From: Adenanthera pavonina
Taxonomy: Eukaryota; Streptophyta; Magnoliopsida; Fabales; Fabaceae
Direction of reading: 5' to 3'
DNA length: 64,000 bases
Assembly (NCBI GenBank): GCA_026686845.1
Contig: JAIVEN010000010.1
Location: forward strand, 36,430,001 to 36,494,000
The stretch's first letter is position 1; each line of letters starts with the position of its first letter. The translations under genes and the position numbers were made by a program. Under the pieces are notes generated by a model. It did not search any database and had not been told where the DNA came from. It worked only from the letters and a program-made list of their open reading frames with translations. Below are positions 46,736-59,540 of this stretch, in pieces.

Positions 46736-46850
46736 TTTTTTTTTTTTTTTTTGAATTTAAATGGGCATGCACTAATGGCCTGAGAGTACAAATGGGATCA
46801 AACCCGTGACCTCCCACTTGCAGGGAGCTTACATGCTATAAGGCTATTGG
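46736..46850 (-). mobile_element. Short tRNA-derived SINE
   Basis: Read on the minus strand: AGCTCCCTGCAAGTGGGAGG, then GTCACGGGTTTGATCCC (B-box-like), ending in an A-tail (46736-46753, seen as T on the plus strand). Perfect 16-bp target duplications flank it at 46720-46735 and 46851-46866. At 115 bp it is short and is likely a minimal or 5'-truncated copy. The A box is not convincing. Confidence 0.85.
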
Positions 46851-46866
46851 CTTCTTTGGTGTTTAC

Positions 46867-49800
46867 CGTATGTGACTAAGTCATTAAATGTGATTCAGTA
46901 AATAAGTTTTTTACATTCTTGGACTAAGCTCATATATTTTTTAATTAAAATTTAACATATAATTTTTTAAAACTTTTTTTCAGTTTAAGAAGATAATACT
47001 TTTAATATATAATTAATGACTAAATCAATAATATATTAAAAATAATCTATATATTAATTTTTAATTAAAAAATAATACGAAAAGCATATAAAAAATATAT
47101 AAGTATTTTCTTTTAAAATATTTGTTATTTTGGGATTTTGTTTTAGAATAACAGTGACTTTAGAATTTTATTAAAGCATTAATTATTTTTAGAACATTAT
47201 ATTTTTCATTAATAAAAAATATAGGCGAAGTAAGTATTTATCTAGAAAAATAATAAAATAAATAAGAATATTTTAGCCAAATATCTTTATTTTTTTGCCA
47301 GGAAGTCAAATATTATCATTATTTTTCTATAATTTAGACTATTTAATTTAATAGTAGTTTTCTTAATTTATCTGCATAATCTTAAATGATGCATATTTTG
47401 AAACGTATAGAATAGTTCATAAGAGCTTCGGTGTATTTTTTATATTATTGTATGCAAAAGGAAATTATAAATTAAATTTACCCACGTTTTATGGTTTGTG
47501 CTTAGAAGAAATTTTAATATTTGCCGAAAAATAACTTATAGCCGTTGATTATATTTTTCATGATTATTACTAAATGTTAGTTGTTAATCATTAATAAACT
47601 GAAGCACTTTCAGTGCACTAGGTGCTCATTACAATTTGTACTTTCCATATTAAAATTGGGTGATACGGATTTAATTTAATTTTATTATTATATTTTTAAT
47701 ATATTTTTATTTTATTAAATATGAAATTTAAAATACACATAACTTTATAATTGCTGTTTTTTTAAAAAATAATATTATCATTTTAAAAAATTAAAATATA
47801 GAATTTTAAATTTTGATCATCCAAATTAAAACTAGATGATTTAGATTTCACCACAATAATGATGATGATCATTAGATTCTTAATAAACCAACCATGGAAT
47901 CACACCGCATCATTTTTTTATGGCACTTCGTTTTCTTGGAAAGCGAAGGAAAATTGTGGAAAATTTATCTAGGAAAAACTCTATTTGGGCCACTATAGTT
48001 GGAGAAGCTGCTTCTTCTTCTTCTTCTTCTTGTTTTTTCTCAAAGAAAAATTACTTTATTAAGAATCTCTCCAATGCAATATTGTCATTTTTATCTCCAA
48101 TCAAAATGTTAACATTTTATCAAATAATATGCACCCTTGCATCAAAAGTATAAATTTTTTAAAGTGTTGTCCCCGAAATTTACTTTAAATCTCAATAATT
48201 ATGATAAAGAGCATATTTCCTTAGCACTGTAGTATTTGGTTCAATGGTTAAGAGAGGAGGCAAGGATTAATCTCTTATACAAATTGGTTAAGTAATGAAA
48301 AGCTATTCAAAAGAATAGAATTGATAATAGTAGCCAAACTGAATCCCAGTTAATTATGGGCTAATATGGCTTTTTTACCAAAATATATTCAAGAAAAAAA
48401 TGAAATTCTATAAGTTTCAAACTATTTTTTGAGATGCTGTAAGTTACTTCTATCATACCAAAATTTGTATTATTTTCTAGAATTATTTAAGAAACCTGAT
48501 TTAGTTTACCTTTAAATCTTACTTTTTTTTTAAAGTAGATTCCATACATCTCGGTTTGGTTCAAACTGTGATATATTTTTTTAGAAGAATTAAAAGCAAA
48601 TTCGGTGATGTGACCTAGTTTACTTACTAGACTTCTTAAAAAACAAACAGAAATCAAAGGTGATTGGCTTTTACGTTGCAATCAGTTTTGTTAGAGTGGG
48701 ATTTAAAAAGAGAAAAAAAGAGTGGGAAATATTTTAGATATTATGTAGGGAAGTATTTTTTTTTAGTGCATTCTATACATAATATTGATTAATGTAAGCA
48801 TATTTTGTCTAATATATATTATATTATCTAACTTTATAGTTTGATTACCTAAGTAGCCCCTCTGTTACAAAACTTTTGCCATTTATATTAGATTGAATAG
48901 TATTTGGATTTTTTTAAAAATAATTCTTAAGTTTTTTATGTATTCATAATAAATATGCTAGTTTGGCCCAAAAAAATAATAAATATAATAGAATATATTT
49001 ATGATATTTTCTAGTTAAGTTTTTTTTTATGAGTGTATGCATGTAAATAGGTTGGTAGATAGAGGTTTTAGATGACCACCTGTGTAAGTAGTTTTGTCCA
49101 ATCCCCTTAATCTGTTTGGTGAATAAAAAAAGAATATGACATATGCATTAATAATATTATTTTTTTAATTATATTTTTTTTATATATTTAATAATAATAT
49201 TTTATTTATTCTATGTAATTATATTCATTTTAACAAAGAATTTTTTTTCATCAAACAAATACAATAATCACACATTCAAAGTTGCAGGTATGAAGTATTC
49301 ATAACTCTCCAATAATTTTTTCAAGATGAAAAGATAACCAAAGTGAATTTTGAAATATTTTATATATTTTAATTTATATATGTAAATATATATACATAAT
49401 GAAGGGGTATAATATTTAATCAATTATTTGTATTAATTTCACTTGTTTTAGGTGTTTTAATTAATTCATAATTTTAAAAGGATTTTACTTTTATCAATAT
49501 AGTTATGCTATTTGTTTTTTAAGAATGTTTCTTAACATTTTTATTTTTTACCAAATAAATCTATTCATTTTTTCATTAAATTTTATTGATCTAATTTACA
49601 ATTTATATATTTTTTAGTATATATAAATATATTATATATGCGTGTGCTTGTAATATTATATATATATACATGCTTCTATGTCTGCGTGGAGGGGGAGAGG
49701 GGTTTGGTGGGTGAGAGAAGGTTGGCGGCTCTCCAATGTTTAATTTTTAAATTGTGGTAACATTTGTCTCGGTCTTCCGGAACAAAATTTAAAAATTTCA

Positions 49801-50950
49801 AAAATTGTACCATTGCAGTATTTTGATAAATTTTTTTAAATTTTGATAGCATTTTAGTATATAACTTTTTTATATGCAACATTTGGCTCAATTTCCCGCT
49901 GATCTGTTTGTTTCCTTTGATATTAACGAGAGCTCTAATCATATTCTGATATATATATATATATATATATATTGGAAGGGAGCGCAGAAAGGTCCATTTA
50001 CTTGAATATTTTTTTAAATTAAATAAGGGGTTCAAAGCCTCTTAATTCGTTCATTTAATTTTATGATATTAAAAATTAATTTCAGTAAAATTAAATAATC
50101 AAATTTAATATATTATAATAATAAATTAACATTTTATTCAATTTTTTAGATTTGATTGTATAAATGTAATGCAAAAATAAAAATATAAACAAACAAAAGA
50201 CTATAATATGACACTTTAATATCCCAAAACTATTTTGGCCAAAAAAAATCTCCCGAAAGTATAATTTATAAAGCATATATGAAATGAAAGAGTATGACCC
50301 AAAAAATTAATAATCTGTTTAGAGTTTACTTTTAAAAAAAAAAAAAACCTGTCCGGCCACTTTTGGTTACGATTAATTTAGGTTCAACTGTATCAAATCC
50401 CAGGCGAGGGAAACTCTCCCGTTGTATTTTTTAACTCTTTATTTTTATCTATTGTATTTTTTATGACTCTCTCATTTTAAAAGTATTTTTTAATTTTACA
50501 TTTCAAAAGATTTAAATGTTAAAATACTCAATTGCTCATAATAAAGAAAAAGAACTAAAATATTTACTTATTTCATTTTATGTTCTTAAACAATTCTTTG
50601 AAAATAAACTAAATCATTTTGAATCATTTTAATATCTTGAAAATTTTATAGTTTATTTTTTTAAAAATCATCACACACACTTAAACTTAATCTACATATT
50701 AATTTATAATCTAAGAAAGTATGGATAAAAATTTATGCTTTTTTGTTTCATCAAAGAAGGTTTTAATTATTACCTCTATCCCACACCACTCTTGCCATTT
50801 GAACAGATTTGATATGGCAAAAAAATTTATGCTTTGAAAAGGCTTTAAAATTTTAAATTATTAATTTTTATATTACTATAATTGTTTAATTGTTTAAAGT
50901 GCCATTTTGCCCTGAGTTTTTTTCCCCCTCCTTTTGGTTCTGGCTCTGCC
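46867..50950. other. AT-rich intergenic DNA, no gene seen
   Basis: Long AT-rich stretch with TA microsatellites (about 49650-49667 and 49949-49971) and homopolymers. A small tRNA-like string (TTGGTTCAATGGTTAAGAG, about 48236) has no matching B box. No protein family was recognised in any frame. Confidence 0.55.
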
Positions 50951-51705
50951 TGCATTATGACACCAACCAGTAGTGTTCTTCGTCGTTGGTGTTACACATT
51001 CTCACTCTAAACTCTCCTAACTTAGACTTTCTCTCTCTTTCACCAAATCTCAATCTTTTTCGTCTCATACATAACCTCTTCTTCTTCGTCTTCTCTCTCT
51101 GTAATCTGATTATTGGGCTCGTTGTTTCTCACATCCACAAATGTGTTTATCAAAGCGTAGCCACAGATTCTTCAAATTCAGAATCATAATTTTCTCACTG
51201 TGCCCCATTCCTCGTCATTTCCTTTTCTGACTTTTTCAATCCCCTCAAACTCTCTCTACGTCCACAATTATTATCTTCAAGTTCAATCCTGCCTGTCCTT
51301 TGACCCTAGGGCTCATAATTCCCCTACAACTCAAAATATCTCTCAAGCTGAGGTTTTTTAAGCTCTCTGCTTCTCACTCTTCACTCCCAAATGATTCCCC
51401 AGGACTATTACGAGTTTTCACGCCTTGCCGTTGAGATGGCCTGGATTATGCTTAGTGTTGACTACTCGAGGCTCTTCTGGTTATTGTTTGGTGTCTTCTG
51501 CTATGAGAATTACGAGGGAAAGCCTCGGATTATCTAGCACTCACTTTCTTTTCCTTCCTCTTCTCATATAACAACAACAACGCACTTTGTTGTTGAACTG
51601 AATTATTAGTATTAGTACTTCCTTTCTCACACACACATATACAAGTGAAGCATCGGTTCGATCAATATTTGTTAGCGAGGTTTTTCTGGGTTGAACTTTC
51701 CTGCC
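50951..51705 (+). promoter_or_regulatory. Probable promoter and 5' leader of the WNK gene
   Basis: The sequence changes from AT-rich to CT-rich (repeated CTCTCT and TTCTTC) about 700 bp before the kinase start codon, as in many plant 5' leaders. Short upstream frames occur (for example from 50986). No TATA box or transcription start could be fixed with confidence. Confidence 0.4.
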
Positions 51706-54700
51706 ATGAACGCGGGGAGATTGGGAGGCGGGGCTCAGATTCATTACGTTGAAACAGACCCATCTGGACGATATGGACGAGTAAGTTTTCTTTCTTTCTT
51801 TCTTTCCTCTTGTTGACTTTTTTGGAGTAATTGATCCTGCATATAGAAGGATATGAATTGGTATATTTCTATTTCATGATGGACTTGGCCTCCAGTGATC
51901 AATTTGATCCAAGACATATCTTTCTACTCCTAATGACTATGTTTGATTATGATAATACTTGATGTTGCTGAAAACTGCTTAGAAAAATTCCAGTACATTC
52001 AATTTACAAGAAAAAGAACAGATTAGATGCTTGATAAAAGTTGAATTTACTTTGGATCTACTTTTTGTTATTGACCCATATGGTTGAACTTTCTGTTATT
52101 GACCAATACGGAAGAGTAAGGGTTTTTTTTTGTTTGACTTCTTTTTTTGGAGTAATTAATGCTGCAAGAGCTAAGTGAATATCGGAGGATATGAATTGGT
52201 ATATTTCTATTCCATGATGGACTTGCCCTTTCCATGATGGATTTGCCCTTTTAGCTATTATCAATTTGATCTAAAACTACATAGAAAAATTTCAATAATT
52301 CAATTTACGAGAAGGAAGATTAGGTAAGCTGCTTGATGAAGTTGAATTTACTTTAGATCTACTTTCTGTTATTGACTTCTATATGGTATAACTTTCATAG
52401 GATTAATCAGCCTGCATGCTAAACATGGGAATAGTTGATCCCTTTTCTTCTTGATCAGTTTTCTTTTTAAAAATCAAGCACTATAATTCCAAGTAGGCAT
52501 GACATAAGACCTTTTCCCCACATGACATGCCTTACTCACTTTCTCACGCAAGGTCAACCCTCTGGCTCCCCAAGGTCCAAGAGTCACTCCAAGAGATGAA
52601 AACTGAATAGCTGAAACTTTTTATTTGTTAGCTTAAGTTGGTGTTAGTTAATGACATCTAATTGCTTATTTTAAACATTGATTAGTGGAGTAATAACTCT
52701 GTGTTCTTATGATTAATGATGCAAGTAGTTCAGGGATGTTTTGGGCAAAGGGGCGATGAAGACGGTGTATAGAGCATTTGATGAGGTGCTAGGAATTGAA
52801 GTGGCTTGGAACCAAGTCACGCTTGGAGATGTCTTTCATTCCCCAGATGAACTGCATCGCCTTTATTCAGAGGTTCATCTTCTCAAGAACCTTGACCATG
52901 ACTCTATCATGACCTTCTATGCTTCCTGGATTGATGTCAACCACAGAACCTTCAACTTCATCACCGAACTGTTCACCTCTGGCACGCTTCGAGAGTAATC
53001 CACCATCTCTTGTTGCTATACTCTTTGATTCATTGTAAACTCGAGAACTGTCTGTTTTCACTGCATTTTCTTATCATGAGGTTACACGTATATATTAATG
53101 TAGGTATAGGAAGAAGTATCATAGAGTAGATATTCGAGCTGTGAAGAACTGGGCTCGTCAAATTCTTAGTGGTTTGGAGTATTTACACAGCCATGATCCT
53201 CCTGTAATCCATAGAGACCTCAAGTGTGATAATATCTTTGTCAATGGCCATCTGGGGCAGGTCAAGATTGGTGATTTAGGCCTCGCAGCGATTCTACGTG
53301 GGTCTCAACATGCCCACAGTGTCATAGGCATTGCTTCTGTCTCCCTCTAGCACATTATCAATTATGAAAGGATTAATCTAGACCCTGTTTCTATGAACTA
53401 TAATTTTTCTACTTGTGTGTTAAATTTCAGGTACACCTGAATTTATGGCTCCAGAACTGTATGAAGAGGAATACAATGAACTAGTTGACATATACTCCTT
53501 TGGGATGTGCATGATAGAGATGCTTACCTCTGAGTTTCCATACAGCGAGTGCTCCAACCCAGCTCAAATATACAAGAAAGTCACTTCAGTAAGATTAATT
53601 GGACGTCTTTGATCTAATTTTTTCTGCTTAGATCCGAGTTCTCTTCACAGACTTTGGCTATTTTGGTTCATCAGGGGAAGCTACCAGATGCATTTTACAG
53701 AATCCAAGATTTGGAAGCCCAGAGATTCGTGGGAAAATGTTTGGCAAGTGTGTCAAATAGATTGCCAGCAAAAGACCTCTTGTTGGACCCCTTTTTAGCC
53801 ACGGTCCAACTTGAATCGCCATCGCCCTGCCTACCTTCACCAGCAATTCAAACTCAAAAGTCCAATTCAACTTCAGCATTTGCCAAGGTGCATCCGCACA
53901 TGACTGATCAAACAAAGAGCACAAACATGACAATTACAGGGACAATGGATGAAGAGGACGACACAGTTTTCCTTAAAGTGCAAATATCTGATATAAATGG
54001 TATGCACTATGCGCAGAGATGCAAAATTGCAGCCTTGTATTCATAATATTTTTCTATTTGAAGTGTGTAACTTGACAAGTTGTTTTATGAAAACAGGGCA
54101 TGTTAGGAATATATACTTCCCCTTTGACACAGTAAATGACACGGCAATGGACGTGGCCATAGAGATGGTAAAGGAATTGGAAATAAGCGACTTGGAGCCA
54201 TTGGAGATTGCTCAAATGATAGAGGAGGAGATATTTGCTCTGGTTCCAACATGGAAGGATTGGGGCACTTCTCAGTGTCCACGTCAACATAGCTTCAGAT
54301 ATGAAGAAGAGGACGATATCAGCAACCATCATCCTTTTTTCTTATCGTCTTCTCGATCTTCCTCTCATGGTTCCCTCCCAATGGCTGGCTTCTCTAGCAG
54401 GACCCTCTTTGGTGGAAACAATAATCATTTCTCGCATGCTCAGGACTGGCTTCATGGTATGGAAGGACCTTCATTTAACAGTAAAATCTTAACTGAATTC
54501 AGTCTTCTCTAAAAATCTTACTGTGTATGCAGATGATGCCTTTCTTGACGATGCAAGCTCAGAAAGCTCTATGAACTCCTTCAAGTATGCAAACATGAAT
54601 CACTGTGACCTGGGCATTGAAGATGAGCATGATACAAATTACAAGTGTTCAAGATTCTGTCCTACACAGGAGATGGAAGCCAATTACAGTAAGCAGATGA

Positions 54701-54906
54701 GCTATCAAAGAACAACAGATTGCTGCAGGAGATGTTGTGATCATAGGCCTGTGAGTCTAACAAGGATGCGTTCGTACGCGGACGTGAGGAGCCAGCAGCT
54801 GCAGCGATCGCTGATGGAGGAGATACATAAGAGACGGATGTTCAAGACGGTAGGGGCCATTGAGAACATTGGCTTTCAGGATCCCACATGGAGGTCTGGT
54901 TCCTAA
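51706..54906 (+). CDS. WNK (with-no-lysine) Ser/Thr kinase, WNK4/WNK5-like, 593 aa
   Basis: Exons 51706-51780, 52729-52994, 53104-53327, 53431-53588, 53675-53999, 54097-54456 and 54533-54906 total 1782 nt with consistent phases. The N-terminus holds YVETDPSGRYGR. In the kinase domain (about 26-285) the beta-3 site reads EVAWNQV, with Asn53 where other kinases have Lys. Lys36 in GKGAMKTVY is the expected WNK replacement. HRDLKCDN (150-157), DLG (171-173) and SVIGTPEFMAPE (186-197, with the WNK-type activation-loop Ser186) follow. After it, HVRNIYFPFDTVNDTAMDVA (about 351-370) is the OSR1-C-like segment of plant WNKs. Plant WNKs are linked to flowering time, clock and osmotic signalling; the role here is inferred. 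Intron 3 starts GCATTG, not GT. An upstream in-frame acceptor at 53650 could add eight residues in exon 5. Confidence 0.93.
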
Positions 54907-55642
54907 CAAGCAAGGATATGCTTTTCACGTTGAAACCCCATGCATTTGATCTGTTCTGTTTTTGTATATTTGTCGCTGTGCCTTTTGTTTTCCGATGTCC
55001 CGTTAAACTATAGGGGCAGCTGACTCTTCTACCTGATTGTAGAGAAACATTTGGACATCTGGAAATAAGTCATCAACTCCATAAAAAAAACTAAATGATA
55101 GCAAAGTGTACACAGAGTCTAAATAAACACAAAATAAGACTTTAAAATGCATGTGAATTACATTGTTTTTGAGTCAAGATCTGTCGCTTTTATTGTTGAA
55201 GGGTTGAACAAAATTGTAGTTATTCAAAAAATCATTCCTAGAAAAAATACTAAGCAAATAATGAATCCTGTTCTTTCTCGTATGAAGTTATATATATATA
55301 TATATATGGTCCACAATATATGTATAGTATACCTTTCAGAATGAATCCCTATAAATATGCTTATGAATCGATATTTGTTTATGAAAATTAAACTATAGGA
55401 CGTACCGAACGAAACCGAATTTCATGCTTTAGATTTTCTGTTGGTCAATTTTATACGCTAGGTAGACGATGCGAGATCATGAGATTTACCAATTCTAGCA
55501 AGTGATCGTCGTGAACATGGAACTGCGTTGCCTCTCCCCCATGCATGAAGGTTGAAACACGAAGCGTTCATTTCAGCATTTCTTCAATTGATTCGGTCAT
55601 CATTCTCAACAATTATCGCCGATCACACCCGCATCGAGCGTC
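54907..55642. other. Spacer between the WNK and dioxygenase-like genes
   Basis: Holds the kinase 3' UTR side and probably the promoter and 5' UTR of the next gene. A TA run lies at about 55289-55307. No other gene seen. Confidence 0.5.
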
Positions 55643-57401
55643 ATGCCGTTTTCGCGCTGCCGCAGCCAGATACCGGTACCGCCACCGTCTCCGGTGCCGA
55701 CAGCGAAAGGATTACGCTCCGCCTCGAACGAACCCTTGAGGCAGTACCTGGAAAACACAATACAGGACATTCCGGAACTGACACTGCCGGATGCACACAT
55801 GCCAGTGGCGATGAGAAATCCGGCGTTGCCGGCGGTGATCGATTACCAGAAGCTAAAGGAAGGAACGCTGGACACGGTGGTGAGGTCGTCGGCGAAGGCG
55901 TTCGGAGCGTTTGGGATCTGCGGTCACGCTGTTTCAGGGCAGGAATTGAGAATCATGGCGAATGAAGCTCGTCGCATTTTCGAAGAGTCGGACACCCACA
56001 GCCACAACAAGAAGCATAACCGTCATAAGGATACGATCCCCTGCATTCACTCTCGCAAGGGTAGGCTGGAATTCATCGCTCCCAAATTCTACGATGAACA
56101 CAAACATCGCAAATTTTGGTAAAATCTTTAGATTCAACTTTTTTTTTTAATCAAACCACCCATTATCACTAATGCTAATGTTAATGATGTTGAACTTTAA
56201 CTAATTTACATCAAATTGAGTAGATCACAAATACGGCAAAGCTCTCGCAAGAAGTATTTAATGAAAATTCATACATAGGACTCCAATTGGTTAAATCAGC
56301 ATATCATTTTACCTACTGAGGCACACTTTTTGATTTATACAAGTTAAGCAAATAGGATTTTAGTTAAGTGATTCATATTGGATGGGATGATGCAGGATAC
56401 AGATGTGTAACGTGGCAAGTAAGCTGGAGGGAATAGTGGAGCAAGTGAGGATGGTTCTATCAGAAGAATTGAAGGGGAGGATGGAAGAGATGGAGAGTGT
56501 GATGTGCTTGTGCAGGTATCCGCACGACGACAATGTGACTGAACAAAACGACACATTGTGGGATCATGCCTTGCGTTTCTACCTTCCCATGGAGCACTGC
56601 ATTTTCTATATCCAATCCCAGAGAGGCCCTCTTTCCTTCGATGCAGCTCCTCACACTCTTGTTGTCACCGTTGGCAGACAACTTGAGGTCATCTAGTTTC
56701 TCTTTCCTTCCTTTTCTCATTATGTTTGGGTTATATATATATGTATATATATATATTTGGACACCAATGGCATAAGTAGTCAATAATACTCAGTCAGAGC
56801 ATACATGTCCCTATGGTTGTGAGTTTGAATTCCCTTAATGCTACTAGAATCTTACATTGGTGAGTAACTCTTCATATGGAGATACTCTACCACTTGAAGG
56901 CAATATCGATGAGTCATTTAGGTGGTTTAGGGTTGACCCTACAAGTGACATAGGTATCTAAGCCCTTACTAGTTGTCTATGCTTATTTGGTGGATTCCTG
57001 ATCCTTGGCACTGACGGCCTAACTTGTGGTGCTGAGGGTGCCCTTCTTAATCATCATTTTTATCTACCAATATACATGTGTTAACGGACTTGATGATCTA
57101 ACTACTAAAATGTGTGTGTGTGTGTGTGTTATTGGACTTAATGATCATGAAATTGAAGTGTATGGATACATTAAATGCACAGGAATGGAGTAAGGGCAGA
57201 TTCAACTGTGGTCGTGGGGAAATGATATTCATGCCAAGCAGCATGGACAGAAGTGAGCCCTCTTTTTCCATAGAGCTCAAGTGTTCCTCTTCTAGTCTGA
57301 AATACACCCACAAAACTGGCACTGTAATCACCTTGGTTGATCAACTACTATTTTTACTTTGCCTTTCATTCTTGTATAAATTCTTAAACCTCATTTTTTG
57401 A
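55643..57401 (+). CDS. 2-oxoglutarate/Fe(II)-dioxygenase-fold protein lacking the visible metal site, ~328 aa
   Basis: Exons 55643-56118, 56396-56687 and 57183-57401 (987 nt, phases fit, GT-AG). The N-terminal half resembles plant DOXC-type enzymes: LPDAHMPVAMRNPALPAVID, then VVRSSAKAFGAFGICGHAVS. The C-terminal half has the fold's LPMEHCIFYIQSQRGPLSFD, TLVVTVGRQLEEWSKGRF and PSFSIELKC blocks. The HxD...H iron triad and RxS 2-oxoglutarate motif expected there are absent: GRGEMIF stands where HRV usually lies. I recall similar plant proteins annotated as ACC-oxidase-like or 2OG-oxygenase superfamily. So it is probably not a normal oxygenase. The last 18 residues (after VDQ) are hydrophobic and may be intron read-through, in which case a further exon is missing. 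Intron 2 holds a SINE-like stretch. Confidence 0.8.
56745..57075 (+). mobile_element. Possible tRNA-derived SINE in intron 2
   Basis: ACCAATGGCATAAGTAGTC (A-box-like) and GGTTGTGAGTTTGAATTCC (B-box-like, about 56815-56833) are spaced as in a tRNA-derived promoter. A ~200-bp unique body follows (GATACTCTACCACTTGAAGG, and so on). No target duplication or A-tail was found, so this is tentative. Confidence 0.35.
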
Positions 57402-58275
57402 CCCTTTTAACTAACTACTTAATTGGTTAATTGTTAATTTGAAGATGCTTTTGACAGTGCCCCATCATGGTTTTCTCCTTGGTCACACCATTTTTCTTTC
57501 TTGTCTTCTTCTTTCATAATTGCTTCATTAATTTACAAAACTGATCATGGACTTTGAGTTGCTTTGGTTGATAAGCCTGATATTACATTGATGAAGAAGC
57601 ACATTATTTGCTATAACATTGATTCATCTAATACAAATGATTCATTTCTATCATAAAAGTTTACTTGAAAAAAATTATTTCAAAATTAATCGAAAATTCG
57701 TTGTGCTATATTCACAACAACTTTTTTTTTTTGGGAATGAAAATGATACAGCCAGTCACCTAGCTACCATTTCTGACAGAAGTATCTGTATCCATTTGCA
57801 CCCAATATGCTTATGGCGGAGCCCACTTAGCCCAAGAGAGTTTTCCATTTGTCGTTCTCCTTTGCAACTATACTAGCCTTTACCATATTATGGTTCACAA
57901 CAATTTTCTACACAAATTGTAAATGCATTCAACTCTTCAAAAGGCTTACACTAGCTATTGGGCTCAGGATAACCTGGATAAGCTGGTTAAGCGTAGGGCT
58001 TTTCATATGTAGACCTACTCATTGAGCTAAGGGCCATTGTTGATTAATTAATTCATTATTGGTTTTGATATATCGAGTTCAATTTTTTTTTATTATAAAC
58101 AAATTATTGCATATAATAATATTATAAAAAAGTAAGTTAAAAGAACAAAAAAACGTAGAGAAAGTTAGGGCTTGCTTGCTATGAGAGAAGTGGGAAAGAG
58201 AAGTTAAATTTATCAAGAAGTAAACTGATTGATATTGCTTGGTTCAAAAAAGATTTAGAAGTTCCTAAAAAGTTA
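57402..58275. other. Downstream flank of the dioxygenase-like gene, no further gene seen
   Basis: Includes the likely 3' UTR. The open frame at 57619-57876 has no recognisable content. If the dioxygenase-like gene has a fourth exon it could lie here, but I could not identify one. Confidence 0.4.
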
Positions 58276-58568
58276 AGCTTAGTTCGGTAAGTAAAACTTT
58301 CGAGAAAAATTCAAGGAAGTTCTACTTCCTGAGTATTTTATAATATTTTTTTAAATGAATCATTAATTCCTTAATTAATTTTTTTAATAAATAGGGTATT
58401 TATATCTTTAAAATTAAAATATTATATATTTATTTTAAAAATTATTTATATTTTTCGGGAAATAGAAAATAAAATAAACAGATTATATATGAATTTCTCG
58501 AGAAATTAACTTCCCAGAAAATACACTTCCTAGAAAGCTACTTCTCAAGAATTATACCAAGTGAGTCC
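58276..58568. mobile_element. Possible MITE with TTA flanks (293 bp)
   Basis: Left part TTAGTTCGGTAAGTAAAACT and CTTTCGAGAAAAATTC. The right part, in reverse complement, contains ACTCACTTGGTATAATTCTT and TTTCTCGAGAAATTC. Matches continue inward (GAAGTTCTACTTCC against GGAAGTGTATTTTC). Direct TTA at 58273-58275 and 58569-58571 would fit PIF/Harbinger-type insertion, but three bases are weak evidence. Confidence 0.4.
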
Positions 58569-58612
58569 TTAGATTCTATATACATTTACAAAATAAGCCT
58601 TGCAGATTTTTA

Positions 58613-58621
58613 TATATTTTA
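58613..58621. repeat. Left target-site duplication of the Mutator-like element
   Basis: TATATTTTA, identical to 59532-59540. Confidence 0.9.
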
Positions 58622-59531
58622 GGGAAAATTAACCTTTTGGTCCATGAACTTTGTATCAATTCTGAAATTAGTCCATGAACTAATTTTTTTTTAGATAATG
58701 CTCCCTAAACTATTTAACCGTGGCATATTTAGTCCCTCAACTTTGCATCGATTTTGAAATCAGTCCCTGCACTAATTTTTTTTAGATAATGCTCCATAAA
58801 CTATTTAACCGTGACATATTTAGTCCCTCAACTTTGCATCGATTTTGAAATCAGTCCCTGAACTAATTTTTTTACAAATTTCATTTATTCTAACTTACTT
58901 TTACAAGTGAAATTTGTAAAAATAAAGTTTGGATAAAAGTAAGTTTGTTAGAAGATGATGTGTTTGGATATTTTTTTGTAAAAGTAAGTTTGACAAATTG
59001 AAATATATTTTAATTATAAGGAATGTTGATTATGATTAAATGGTCCCTAAATAGTTGAATGATGACTATTTAAATAGACATAAAGTTTGAGGATGAATAT
59101 AAGAAAAATAATAAAGTTTAAGGACTAAATTATAAATTATGGTAAAATATAAGGACTAAAATTAGCTACTCTTTAATCCTAGTCAGCACCTCTTACCTAC
59201 GTGTCTGCCACATCAGCAACTCCGTCTGCCACATCAGCAACTCTATTTATTACTTCAGCACCGTTTCATATCAATCTTGTCACGTGACACTCATAGGGAC
59301 TAATTTATAAATAATACGATAGTTGAGGGACTAACTATGCCACAGTTAAATAGTTTATGGAGCATTATCTAAAAAAAATTAGTTCAGGGACTGATTTCAA
59401 AATCGATGCAAAGTTGAGGGACTAAATATGCCACGGTTAAATAGTTTAGGGAGCATTATCTAAAAAAAATTAGTTCAGGGGCCAATTTCAAAATTGATGC
59501 AAAGTTCAGGGACCAAAAGATTAATTTTCCC
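58622..59531. mobile_element. Mutator-like MITE with ~250-bp inverted arms (910 bp)
   Basis: Left end GGGAAAATTAACCTTTTGGT; right end ACCAAAAGATTAATTTTCCC. The arms (about 58622-58880 and 59275-59531) are near-perfect inverted copies. Each contains a ~91-bp tandem subrepeat (AGATAATGCTCC at about 58693 and 58784, mirrored at about 59360 and 59450). The perfect 9-bp target duplication TATATTTTA (58613-58621 and 59532-59540) is the size made by Mutator-superfamily transposases. The centre (58880-59275) has no coding capacity. Confidence 0.93.
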
Positions 59532-59540
59532 TATATTTTA

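Noticed and set aside
48225..48300. TTGGTTCAATGGTTAAGAG considered as a tRNA gene
   Set aside because: A-box-like only; no B box or acceptor stem in range.
53658..53933. Minus-strand open frame over the WNK gene
   Set aside because: Shadow of the kinase exon 5 on the opposite strand.
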